Shown piece by piece: positions 33,173 through 43,022 of a DNA stretch of 64,000 nt. The stretch is from Nitzschia sp. DOCU1 (taxonomy: Eukaryota; Bacillariophyta; Bacillariophyceae; Bacillariales; Bacillariaceae). A model generated the notes under the pieces. It had not been told where the DNA came from and did not search any database. It saw only the letters and a program-made list of their open reading frames with translations. Every line of letters starts with the position of its first letter. The first letter of the stretch is position 1. Position numbers and translations under genes: made by a program. The stretch covers positions 1,736,001 through 1,800,000 of the forward strand of contig OX595985.1 in assembly GCA_951394045.1 (NCBI GenBank), in the 5' to 3' direction.

Positions 33173-33750
33173 TCATGATGGCTGGACAATCAACAAAGGA
33201 GAGACAATATACAACATTTTCGACAACGTTTGATCATGCTCATCATGTACAAAACCAATAGAGAAGCGCTATTAGTCGCATACCTACTAATCGATTCTTG
33301 CTGTGTGATGTTGCCTGATGCGTGCGCGGTGATAGCGGAGAACAAAGAGTAGTTCACTGTTTTTGCACCTGTCTCCTCTACATTCAATCAGCGTTGAAAA
33401 CTGTGCTTCAGGAAGTTTCGCATGTGTTAGTTGTCGTTGAGAAAGCAAGGCCACCGAAACCAGCAATACTAGTCCTTAGGATCATGACTGGACAGTAGAC
33501 AAAAGAGAGACAATATACAACATTCTTCCACCTCGTTCGACCATCATCATGGCCAAAACCAATAAAGAAACGCTACTATTCGATGGTATGATGTGGCCTG
33601 GTGCGTGAAAGCGCAGAACAGCAAGCAATGACGCGTTTCTTGTTAATTGTAGTACTACCTGCCTGTCCCTCCATCATTAACGTTGGTTACTGTGCTTCAG
33701 AAAGTTTCGCATGTGTGAGTTCCATGGCTTTCGTGTTGAGAAAGCAAGAC
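33173..33750. repeat. Diverged tandem duplication, about 280-300 bp units
   Basis: GAGACAATATACAACATT occurs at 33201 and again at 33507; TGTGCTTCAG followed by AAGTTTCGCATGTG occurs near 33402 and 33691. The order of shared blocks is the same in both copies and the offset shrinks from 306 to 289 bp, so indels have accumulated. The units have no coding potential. Confidence 0.65.
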
Positions 33751-34466
33751 CAAAACCATGCTACCGGTAGATGCTTCAGGCTTATTAAAAAGGTCCTCAT
33801 TCTTTTCCTTCCGGCATCAGCCGGCTTGCTCGCCTCCTACGGTAGTACCGTAATTGGGCCTGTGTATCATACCTGGTACTGTCTGTTCCCGAAAGCAGAA
33901 TCCCGGTACCGTTCGAACCAACCCGATCGACTCGCCACGTTCCTCTAAAATGAAAATAAACAAAGTACAAGGTTCTTCTTTTCGCTCGCCTTCTTCATGC
34001 CCTTCGCCCTTCTTTCGAGTTCCATCTGGTACGTGTTTCGATACTTGAATTGTTAGCGTGGAACAAGGATGACACTATTACAGAATCTACTTCAACAATA
34101 GTGGTGGAAAGAAGCCTTCCTCGGAAGATTTGATAAAAAGTTGTGGTAATGTTCTCCCCACTCTTTTGGGTCACTCTGGAAACCGCAGTGTTTCGTGATG
34201 TCAGCGTCCCCATAATGTATCCTACGCGTTTAAGCGCCAATTTGCAACTGGCCCATCCGTTACTCAAGCTGACAAAGGACGGACATGCGTCGGAGTAATT
34301 AAGATGAACGGCTCTTTTGGCGATACACATACACATGGAAACATGTTAATTATTTGGCGTTGAATAATATATTCCAAGTTGATTCAAGAGAAGCCCCCAT
34401 TTGGTAACTTCCCCCAGTTCCAATTGCCCTATCAGCATCAAAAGCGTTAAATCATAAGCCTTGGAA

Positions 34467-34565
34467 GAATCATCGCAAAATCACCGCGAAATCACCGCGA
34501 AATCATCGCGAAATCATCGCGAAATCATCGCGAAATCACCGCGAAATCATCGCGAAATCACCGCG
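34467..34565. repeat. 11-bp tandem array, copy 1 (about 9 units)
   Basis: Nine head-to-tail units of AAATCAYCGCG, the first degenerate and the rest differing only at the C/T position. The array is followed by CATGGCAGAACT at 34570-34581, the same 12 bases that follow the second array at 37921. It lies about 100 bp upstream of the broken ABC1-like kinase gene. Confidence 0.9.
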
Positions 34566-34668
34566 AGAACATGGCAGAACTTTGACACGGCTGACACAAC
34601 CTTGACATGATATTGTACACCACGTACTAGCTTGTACAAATACCTGGTACGATGAAGGATTTCACCGC

Positions 34669-36396
34669 ATGGTCCAAGCGTATTCGACCTTTGTGCCAGT
34701 GGTGATGCATTATCGCTTTGCCGAATTCTGTCACAAGCATTTCGGCGCTCTTTCAGATGCCGAGTGGGCCATCATGGATGAGCTGTATGCCGTTCCGACT
34801 GTCACAACGTTAGGGCGGCTTCAGGGAATGTACACGAAATATGGTCAGCCGGCGGCTGGATTTACAAATACGTTCAGCGATGTTTGGATTCGAGAATTTA
34901 GAAAACTCGAAAATGAAGTTCCTCCCAGGTCTATTAAGAGTGTACTCAAAACTATTGAAGAGGAAACGGGCAAGGCAGTCGAGGAAACCTTTTCGTATTT
35001 GGAAGAAGAGCCCCTGGGAAGTGCGAGTATCGGTCAAGTGCACCGAGCAACTCTTCTAGATGGCCGCGAGGTAGCCATCAAGGTGCAATATCCCGAAGCC
35101 CAAGAATTATTTCATGAAGATGTTGCGACGATACGGAACTTTTGTGAGGTGTTTGCACCGGAACATATTGTCATTATGAATGCCCTAGAAAAACAAAATG
35201 CCGTCGAGCTTGATTATAGGAATGAAGCTAAGAATCTTGAGGAAGTACGGGAGAATATGATTCGACATGGCTTTCAACCATCCGAAGTTCTAGTTCCGTC
35301 GCCAATCCCCGAGTATTCCACGAAACGATTGCTGGTTATGGAACTTTTGCATGGGCCCAGCTGATTGACGGCATTCGAAGTTACTTTGAGATTTGGGCGC
35401 GGGACAATGGAACTACGTTACATGATCTAGAACAAGAAGCGCGTGATCGAATCGAACGAGAGGGAATACCTGCCAAGTATGATGGTCCGTCGGCGTGGAG
35501 AATGGCGAGCTATCGCAGATGGTTGCGCACTAAAGACTTTGTCTGCAATGTTGGCATTGGAACGTACAATATGACAGTTGGGAAACTTCGTGGAAGGCCC
35601 GTCGAGTATTCTCATTCTGTATTACCGCCAAATATTCCTCGGATTATTGATACTTTGATGCGAGTCCATGGTATTCAGCTGCTAAAGCATGGTGTATTCA
35701 ATGCGGATCCGCACGGTGGCAACTTTATACTCATGCCTGACTCTCGCATCGGAATGATTGACTACGGAGCAACGAAACGCCTTACACGCAATGAGCGCTT
35801 GTCGGCTTGTCTCCTATTTGCCGCGCTCTATCGTCAAGATGAAGAAAAACTATTTCAGATGGCCGATGTGGGCGGCTACAAGAGCAAGTCTGGTCGCCGT
35901 GATGTTCTGCTCAAGCTGCTTCAATTTGGATACGATTCCTACGGGAAGGATGTGACGGGAGACAAGAATATCCAACAATTTTTGGACGAGCTCAAGGAAA
36001 AGGATCCTTGGGAAGAAGTCCCCAATAATTTTGTAATGGCTCAGGTAAGTGTCGCGATTTGGGACAAGTTCATGTCTGAAATTGGGACATTCCATGACTT
36101 GACTGAAATTTATGGTCACAGCACTAACACTATGCATAACTCGTCCAGTATCTTTTCATCACTTTTCTGTCTCTGCTGCATCATGGTGTTTTGACGATTC
36201 AAATCATTGGGGTGTAGTTTATGAGCATTCGCTTGCAGCTTTGGGGATGAACCATCCAGTTAAGTGCTCTGAGTGGTGGGGTCCTCAAGCGGAACGAATT
36301 TTGGAGGAGGAAGGTCTGCCGTACGATACTTGGACAGTGGAGCAGATGATAGAGTACAAGCCCGAGTTGAACATGCAGCGGTATAAATTCGCGTAG
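34669..36396 (+). pseudogene. ABC1/UbiB-like (ADCK) atypical kinase, reading frame broken
   Basis: ABC1 kinases are atypical kinases of mitochondria and plastids linked to quinone and lipid metabolism. The region encodes most of the domain: LGRLQGMYTKYGQ, the KxGQ-like motif; EEPLGSASIGQVHRA, the Ala/Gly-rich loop; VAIKVQYP with the nucleotide-binding Lys; ELDYRNEAKNLEEV; NADPHGGNF and MIDYGATK, the catalytic and metal-binding motifs. However, the frame stops after ELLHG (TGA at 35362-35364) and resumes one base off at 35361 with LIDGIRSYF. After an apparent 104-bp intron (36045-36148) the frame meets TAG at 36215 while the conserved tail MNHPVKCSEWWGP is in another frame. No N-terminal targeting region is visible; the frame is open but ATG-less back to about 34610. 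Two sequencing indels cannot be excluded. Confidence 0.65.
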
Positions 36397-36770
36397 CTTA
36401 ACTTAACATGTTATTTGCTTGCATGAGTTCTTGCTATGATAGAAGTTGCATATCGTTGACATGGTGAACAACTATATATAAATGGAGCTGCATAAGAAGG
36501 ATTTATCTTTATCCCACGGCTGCTAAAGATGAGGGTATGCGTGAAGGAGAGGAGGAGAAGAAAGTGGAACTGCGTGAAGAAACATGTAATTCAGCAGATG
36601 GTGTGAAACATGAGTTCATGAACAGCCGTTGAAGGCAAGGAATAGCATCGGCAAGAGATGGCAACTTTGCCCGCCTTAAGTAGCTTAACTGGGCAGTGAT
36701 GGGATATCATCGGCGAGCGTCGTGCCTGAACGACCCCCAATCAGTTAGAAGAATGAGGCACCAGCCTTAT
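36397..36770. other. Intergenic, 374 bp, convergent 3' region
   Basis: Between the ABC1-like remnant and the hypothetical gene at 36771. No gene or repeat seen. Confidence 0.6.
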
Positions 36771-37529
36771 CTAATGGAAGTACCCGACCCATCCATCCTC
36801 GGCGTGCACTTCAGCAGGCAGAGTAAAATGCCGTACGTCAGTGGCGTCCAAATCAAAGCGAACGGATGAACAAATCGACGCCGAGTCATCGGCACCGAGA
36901 TCGTCCTCTTCGTGAATGCTGGTGCTGGTAAGACGACGCAAATCGTTCAGGGAACTGCGTTCGCCAGAATAGATAGGATCCCGGCGGAGGCAACTCTGGA
37001 GTGGCCCTCGAGATCTATGAAGGCTACCAGACGCTGAAAGATCGCCGACAGAAACCGATTTACGTTCCTTGGAGAGCGGCTGGGTCTCCACAATTCCCGG
37101 AAGAGAATTGTGAGACCCATTCGATGGGAAAAAGATGAAGCGGCGGCTGGGTTGAACAACTGTGGCAGGAGAACAGGCATCGGGCCGCTTCCCTATTGTT
37201 GTTGGGGGCGCCTGGCCAGTAGCACTCCAGTATTTGGAAAACACGGATCTCCTTGACGAACTCATGGTGCTTCCCATGGTCGATACAGAAGAATCGTCAT
37301 CAGCAGCCTGAGATGACATTGTTAGACTGTCTAGCGCAGGCAAGCTCTCCTCTGACGCAGAACGAGAAAGGCAGCCTTTTGCAGCGTCGTTAGCAGTTGC
37401 TCTCGTCGAGCCCTGATCTTGTGCTGCGAGCTCTTCCCGCTGGCGTCCATTGGACGGCCGCTGGTTTTGCTGTTGTTGGATTAAAGACAGGTCAAAGACG
37501 CCTTCAGTTGAGACGTAAGGTGGCAGCAT
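36771..37529 (-). CDS. Hypothetical Ser-rich protein, N-terminus uncertain
   Basis: I do not recognise a domain. From the first ATG (37529) the protein has 252 residues. It is rich in Ser, with many likely phosphosites (SRSASEESLPALDSLTMSSQ). The C-terminal part contains SCLRRD and SVRFDLDATDVRHF, a pattern of a basic SCLR segment followed by VRFD seen in short-motif proteins, and ends EDGWVGYFH. The same frame stays open upstream to about 37745 and encodes hydrophobic stretches (ILFIFVSQL and LAGISSLGLFASGTLVF) but has no ATG there, so a spliced upstream exon supplying a membrane anchor is possible. Function unknown. Confidence 0.5.
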   Translation of the reverse strand: MLPPYVSTEGVFDLSLIQQQQNQRPSNGRQREELAAQDQGSTRATANDAAKGCLSRSASEESLPALDSLTMSSQAADDDSSVSTMGSTMSSSRRSVFSKYWSATGQAPPTTIGKRPDACSPATVVQPSRRFIFFPSNGSHNSLPGIVETQPLSKERKSVSVGDLSASGSLHRSRGPLQSCLRRDPIYSGERSSLNDLRRLTSTSIHEEDDLGADDSASICSSVRFDLDATDVRHFTLPAEVHAEDGWVGYFH

Positions 37530-38519
37530 CGTGATGAAATTATATCGAAATACAAGGGTTCCTGAAGCAAACAATCCAAGCGATGAGATACCAGCTAGGA
37601 TTGTCAAAAAGTGAGACTTTGCGCCTTTTGCGGACCGAAGTTGTGAGACGAAGATGAAAAGGATGTCGGTTGGACAACAACAAACTTGGCTATGGCCAAA
37701 AGATAAAAAGCCCGTGTCGTGTAGACCGACAAAAGACCTCTATTCTCCGTCCAGAGAAGATGGACAAGTCTTTCATCCAGTGGCGAAAGCGAGGTCTGTG
37801 GTTGGATAGCATCGTTGCACACCACCTGCCTAACAACCCGACAGCTTCGCAATTACCAGGTGTGGACCTTGTCGTGTTGGCGCCACATCTGCGTTGGCAA
37901 GATCATGGCAGATCATGGTGAAATCATCGCGAAATCATCGCGAAATCATCGCGAAATCACCGCGAAATCACCGCGAAATCACCGCGAAATCACCGCGAAA
38001 TCACCGCGAAATCACCGCGAAATCACCGCGAAATCACCGCGAAATCATGGCAGAACTGCGACAAGGTTTTGAGGAGAACCCGAGTGCCGGAACTGTTGAG
38101 CGCGGTATCCTGCACTCGCTTTTGGGGGAAAGAACAAGATAAGTGGGGGCTTCCGCTGGCTTCCGCTATCGATTTCATGAACCAATATAAATATAAAATA
38201 TCAATCAACAGTCCACCCACATTGGTCTTGCCAACAGGCATATGAAATTATGCTCGGCCGGCGCGAGTTGGCCGTACTAACGCATGGGCCTGCAGAACTT
38301 ACGGCCTTCTCATGATATGTCGCGTTCTGCTGCTATTGTTAAATAAGTTGTAACCATCGAGAAACAAAGAACAGATGTTCCTAATCAATAATAAGCCCGT
38401 TCTTCTAACAATCGAAGGTGCATTCCCGAATTCAGAATCCCAGGGGTTCGGGAAGAAATTGTTCATATTTCTTAGACTCCCATTATCTCAAGCGTAAACA
38501 ACTGTCAACAACCACAACC
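37530..38519. other. Divergent gap, 990 bp, with tandem array
   Basis: It holds the second 11-bp array (37921-38041) and the promoter of the heat shock factor gene. Long open frames across the array arise only from its 33-nt periodicity (three units) and are not genes. Confidence 0.6.
37921..38041. repeat. 11-bp tandem array, copy 2 (11 perfect units)
   Basis: Three units of AAATCATCGCG are followed by eight of AAATCACCGCG, all perfect. CATGGCAGAACT follows at 38046-38057, as after the first array at 34467, so the two arrays are dispersed copies of one sequence in the same orientation, 3.4 kb apart. The high identity indicates recent expansion. Confidence 0.95.
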
Positions 38520-39404
38520 ATGATGGAAGGAGCTGACAAAAAGCAAAGCAAGAAGAATGCTCGTGGGGGATCAGAGACGATGTTTCCTGGGAGGCTTCAC
38601 GATCTTTTGGAATATGTTGAATCGCAAGGATTAGACTACATTGTGAGCTGGGTCCGCAATGGCACAGCTTTCATGGTTCACAAACCAGACGAGTTGCTCC
38701 AATTGCTGTCGTTCTTTTTCGGTCAAACAAAATACAGATCATTCACAAGACAACTGAACATGTGGTATTTTGAACGTGAAGAATTTGGTCCGTACAAAGG
38801 ATGTTTCAGTCATCCCTTCTTCGTCAAACACAACAAGGAACTTTGCTCGAAAATGAGTCGCCACGAACCACCAAAACGAAATATTGCATCTCCACGACTT
38901 TCTCAAGTCGAAGGAAGCAACCCTACAATTATCGGCTCTTCTTTCAATCCTCTTGGAGATATTGAATTAAGACCCCAGGCGGCTGTCATGAGTACCATAT
39001 GGAATTCGGAGGAAAAGTCGTATCGAAGGAACCCCAGCGATGTTGTGAAGAGCATAACTGGCTTTAATGGATTTGGCGTTGTACATGACGACCTATTTGC
39101 AGAACATGACCAACCCACCGATGTTCGAACGACGACTGCTTCAGACCATCTCAGTTTCTTGAATAACTCCCTCTTCACGCTTAGCCCTGCGAACTCGTTG
39201 GAGCCAAATCCCATTGTCGAACGATGTGAACCTGCCAGCGCGTCCCAAGAGAACATGCTCGAGGACGACTTCTCCAACATACTGCCACTCATGAGCATGA
39301 TTACTCATCCCTCATCGGAAACACAGCGATATAATTCACTACAGAACTTGCAAGAAGATGATGACGGTTTGTACCTGCTGCGGTTGCTTCAAAAGGGTGC
39401 ATGA
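38520..39404 (+). CDS. Heat shock factor (HSF) type transcription factor
   Basis: Predicted 294-residue nuclear DNA-binding protein. The HSF winged-helix domain covers about residues 22-115: FPGRLHDLLEYVESQGLDYI, then VSWVRNGTAF, LLSFFFGQTKYRSFTRQLNM and WYFEREEFGPYKGCFSHPFF. The recognition helix SFTRQLNMWYF is intact. The C-terminal 180 residues are polar, with no clear heptad-repeat trimerisation region, which is common for the expanded diatom HSF family. The ATG at 38520 is preceded by an ATG-less open frame and followed at once by a second ATG. One exon. The target genes are unknown. Confidence 0.92.
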   Translation: MMEGADKKQSKKNARGGSETMFPGRLHDLLEYVESQGLDYIVSWVRNGTAFMVHKPDELLQLLSFFFGQTKYRSFTRQLNMWYFEREEFGPYKGCFSHPFFVKHNKELCSKMSRHEPPKRNIASPRLSQVEGSNPTIIGSSFNPLGDIELRPQAAVMSTIWNSEEKSYRRNPSDVVKSITGFNGFGVVHDDLFAEHDQPTDVRTTTASDHLSFLNNSLFTLSPANSLEPNPIVERCEPASASQENMLEDDFSNILPLMSMITHPSSETQRYNSLQNLQEDDDGLYLLRLLQKGA

Positions 39405-39465
39405 TTGGAAATAAAATAGCCCATTCCTAGAACTCCATTTAGCCCTTCTTGTTCGTTGCTCCTCC

Positions 39466-40619
39466 TTAGCTGATGTACTTGGCCCATTGAGGGATGACCC
39501 CCTCTGATACGTAGGACGAGAAGGTATCTGGTAGAACAATAGATGGTGCATAACCATCCCATAGATTCCATGGGGTCGGAACCACATGCGAATGACGAAC
39601 CATGGACCCCGTCACCTCGCATTTGTCAATGACGACTTTACGTGCCGGTGGATCCATAAAGGCCAGGTCTAGAGGCACAATGCCGTCCCCTTGCACATCC
39701 GAACCAATACGTCCCAAGAGTGGCAAGTAAGAACTAGCCGCCACTAACTCTTCCACGTTAGTGGACAGAAATGCCCCCTTGAGACTCGAGCTGCAGACGC
39801 AAGTAATGGCGATTCCTCGATCGGCCAAGGCTTGCGCGGAGCAACTAGGCGTTTCATCAATTTCTCGAATCAGTCCTCGAGTTTGGTCGACAAGGGCAGT
39901 TTCAGGAGCGATGTGAGGCGTGCCCAAAGTGATTAAGGAGCTGCAGCGATCCGCCGCAACTCGGTAGACGGCCGATGACGAGCTGTAGGGCAAACAGTAA
40001 GCACGAATCGTGCATTCATTCAGATTCACATAGTCATTATGATGTTGGGCGTTCTTCCCTTTTTTTCATTTGTTGGAACGTACCGACTAAGACCACCCAA
40101 ATAAGCTCTAGCAACCCATCCACCAATCGAATGGCCGACAATGCAAACATTGGCCTCCGGTCCTTCCTTGGAGAAAATTTCTGCCAAGCCTGCTTCCATT
40201 GCTTCAAAATACCAGCCCAATGTCTTGTGGACAGGAAGTGTCGCATCCCAAAAGTTTTTCGTCGGTAGCTGTCGTGCCACTTTGATCCATTCTGTCCGAG
40301 GTAATGGGGCCACCACGGTCGTACCTATTTCCAAAGATTTGTCGTCAGAATAGGCGCCGCCGGCCTTGAGATTGTCAAACAGGACTTGATAATCGTCGGG
40401 AACACAAAATTGAGCAGGGCATACCAAAAGTGAGACACGTTTAGGGGCTTTGCTGTTGGTCGAGGAGATGTCCGATGGAGTCTCTGTGGCTATTGTGGAG
40501 GCCTTGAGTGGTTGGCTGGGGTGTCGTTCCGTTTGCAAACTTGCTTGGAACCCTGACGAGACTCCAATGCAGGTAATGCCTACCAACAGTGTGATCAAGT
40601 AGAAATTGTATGAATGCAT
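39466..40619 (-). CDS. Alpha/beta hydrolase, probably plastid or secretory
   Basis: Serine hydrolase or lipase-like protein of 350 residues. Exons are 40619-40084 and 39982-39466, with a 101-bp intron; the junction restores GGLSRSSSAVYRV in frame. The nucleophile elbow GHSIGGW (GxSxG) is present, and the likely acid and base lie in QGDGIVPLDLAF and SMVRHSHVVPTPW near the C-terminus. The N-terminus has a signal peptide ending in GVSSGFQAS; the Phe after Ser-Gly fits the plastid motif, but this is weaker than in the neighbours. The first ATG in frame is 40619; seven codons upstream are open without ATG. It shares a 509-bp divergent promoter with the PlsC acyltransferase gene, so a lipid role is plausible but not shown. 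Confidence 0.82.
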
Positions 40620-41128
40620 AGCTTTCAAAATAACGTCCAAACGATCTATTCTGTCGAGAAAATGCAGTATAGTGCTTCTATCTTCATTCCATTTTGAATG
40701 TCGTTAAAACAACCAGTCTTCGACATTTCTTCCACAACAACACCAAAGGTTTACGACGTAAAGAGTCGTTTTTTGCGCCCGACCGAGCTGATCGACGTGC
40801 AGTGACGTGGTGTTGACCATTTTTTCTGGCGGGAAAATCTGTCCGACTACATTGAGTAAGAGGTCCAACTCGAGGTCTCCTCGATGACGTGCGTGGTCTT
40901 TTTCGATTCGTCTTTTTGGTGCACATGCGAGCCGTTTGGGATGCGATGGACGTACATCCTCTTCCATCGTCATCGTCGCTGTTGTCGACGTCCCCACCCA
41001 ACCCCGATTAGTCATTCGACTCCAACAGCACTCTTCGCTAAATTGAGAAGCATCGGTGGCGCATCAAAAGTTCCTACTTTCATTTTTTCTATTGGCATTG
41101 AAATAAGCAGCACCATCTTTCTCTCATC
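40620..41128. other. Intergenic, 509 bp, shared divergent promoter
   Basis: Between the alpha/beta hydrolase and PlsC genes. No gene or repeat seen. Confidence 0.6.
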
Positions 41129-42377
41129 ATGAAGTTTGCTGGTGCGGTAGTTTGTTGGCTATTCTGGCAACTCCAGACGGCTTCCGGATTTGTCGTTCCC
41201 AGGAACCATGCGACGGTCCTCCAACAATCTGCGTTGTTTCCTTCTCGGGCGGGTGTTTCGCCGTTGTCTTCTTCTTCTAACTTGCAAGTGTCGGCAGCCG
41301 TAGGAGAAGGAGCCACTCTGAAAAAGAAGAAAAAGACTCTCAAAGAACTTCGTGCCGAGGGAGGACCCTTGACTATCAATACGCCGATTGGAGCCTTGAA
41401 CCCCTTTGCGATTTATTATGGAATCATTTCGCTGCTATTGGGCCTTCCGTGGTTGGTCTCGCTCAAGGCGTGTCAGTTTCTATATTTCATCACGAGAGGT
41501 CGATTCGATCCCAAGGTAAGAAACGATGAGTGGTGGGGGCAAGGCGTCTTGTTCGTCTGTGGTTCCGAGCCAATGACAGCGTCGTTGGATCTTGTCGCTC
41601 ACAAGGCATCTTGTAATTCTTTGTCTTGGAACAGCGCCGCCTCCCGGTATTTTTCAGCCACGTTTGGGGAACACTGGTCTTGCACTTGTCTCGCAGCTTT
41701 CCCGAAATCGAAAACTTGGAAATTCTGCAAAAGTTTTACCAAGAGGGACGACCAGCCATGTTTGTTGCCAATCATTGTAGTTGGATGGACATTCCTTTCT
41801 TGGGATCCACTGTGGGATGGAGAAACTACAAGCTGGTTTCCAAGAAGGAGCTGGGTATTGTTCCAATTTTGGGGTCTGCCATTCGAGCCGGTGGAAACAT
41901 CATGGTTGACCGGGCCGATCGTAAATCTCAACTCAAAACCTTGAAGCAGGGAATCAACTACCTCAAAAAGGTAAGGAACTACTTTTGAAATTGTATATTT
42001 TCTAATGAGCACTTTCAACCCCAAGCTCAATAGAGACGGTGGATGTTTTCTCGTTGTTGACTGATTTACAGGAAGGAATCCACCTTTGCACGTTCCCAGA
42101 AGGTACTCGTTCCCGAACGGGCCGCATGATGAAGTTCAAGAATGGTGCCTTTAAAATGGCTCATAAAGCAGGAGCGCCCGTCATCCCGATATCGATTATC
42201 AACTCGCACAAAGTCATGCCAACGGGATGGATGTTTGCGATGAAGCCTAGCCGCGGGACGGCCAAAATCATTGTTCATGAACCCGTCGAGTCCGAAGGCA
42301 AGACGGAAGAGGAACTTGCGGAAGCTGTCCGAGAGAGCATGATCAACGGGCTACCAGATGATCAAAAGCCGCTATAA
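41129..42377 (+). CDS. Plastid PlsC-type 1-acyl-glycerol-3-phosphate acyltransferase
   Basis: Predicted enzyme of 342 residues making phosphatidic acid from lysophosphatidic acid in the plastid. Exons are 41129-41515, 41635-41970 and 42072-42377, introns 119 and 101 bp, both phase 0. The signal peptide ends TASGFVVP, an ASAFAP-type site. A hydrophobic segment lies near residues 92-115. The catalytic HX4D motif is NHCSWMD (His176, Asp181), the glycerol-phosphate-binding block is FPEGTRS (249-255), and the third block is AGNIMVDRAD. All PLSC motifs are complete. Acyl donor preference is unknown. Confidence 0.92.
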
Positions 42378-43022
42378 GCGATGGATCTACTACTACCAGA
42401 GTACGTAGACCTGCTACCAAAAAGGGTGTCCGGCACCCTTCCACTACTTTGTCATCAATCATTTCGCGACCGCAGATCAGAGAATAGGATGAATGCAAGG
42501 CACTGCTACATATAGTTACTACATAGAGATTCGTCATTGTCTTTGAACCACATCCTTCTAGCAGTAGGCATTTTGATATTGCATAGAGCATCTACCATTT
42601 AATTGGATGAAATCCGAGTACCCTGTTGAGTCGAAGCCTTTCACGGTGTATCATAGTCGGCATCCTTTGTCGAAGTAGTCATAATTGCGCGTATTGTTGC
42701 GAGCATTCAAAATGGGTATTTTCTGGCATAAACTCTGTGTATATGTAAGCAGCTACCTAGTCGCCCGATCCAGTGGTCGCATTGCCACCTGGAATGCACA
42801 GAAGCACTGAGAGGACGGACAGACGGTTTTCGCTGCATGCGTCGTTCCAAAGTTCAACTTGGATCTGATTTGCGGTTTGGCTGCAAGTTGCCCGTTTCTC
42901 TCCTTTTTATTCCATCCGAGCCTCTTGCTCATCCATTTTGTTGCTCGAACAACCAAAGTTCGTCACTATTCGTATTTCCTTTCTTTGTTTCAATCAGCTT
43001 TGAATACTCTACCAGCAGAACC
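42378..43022. other. Intergenic, 645 bp, upstream of GUN4
   Basis: Between the PlsC and GUN4 genes, same strand. The GUN4 frame is open upstream of its ATG for 62 codons, but this stretch carries no targeting or domain sequence and is taken as 5' leader. Confidence 0.5.

Larger units (their letters stand above)
32766..34668. other. Intergenic, 1.9 kb, repeat-bearing
   Basis: No gene is supported. It contains a diverged tandem duplication (about 33173-33450 and 33481-33750), two copies of the 10-mer TACCTGGTAC (33870-33879 and 34641-34650) and an 11-bp tandem array (34467-34565). Confidence 0.55.

Noticed and set aside
34467..34565. CRISPR array
   Set aside because: Units are 11 bp and contiguous with no spacers, and the DNA is eukaryotic.
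35355..35365. Intron instead of a frameshift in the ABC1-like gene
   Set aside because: The conserved sequence continues without a gap across the break; there is no room for an intron.
37815..38142. Two long plus-strand open frames encoding a repeated 11-residue peptide
   Set aside because: They come only from the 11-bp tandem array, whose period of three units is 33 nt, so all three frames stay open. No gene is implied.
34390..38163. GAAGCCCCCA at 34390-34399 and its inverted copy at 38154-38163 as ends of one large element around the ABC1-like gene
   Set aside because: Only 10 bases match exactly, the neighbouring bases align poorly and no target duplication is seen.
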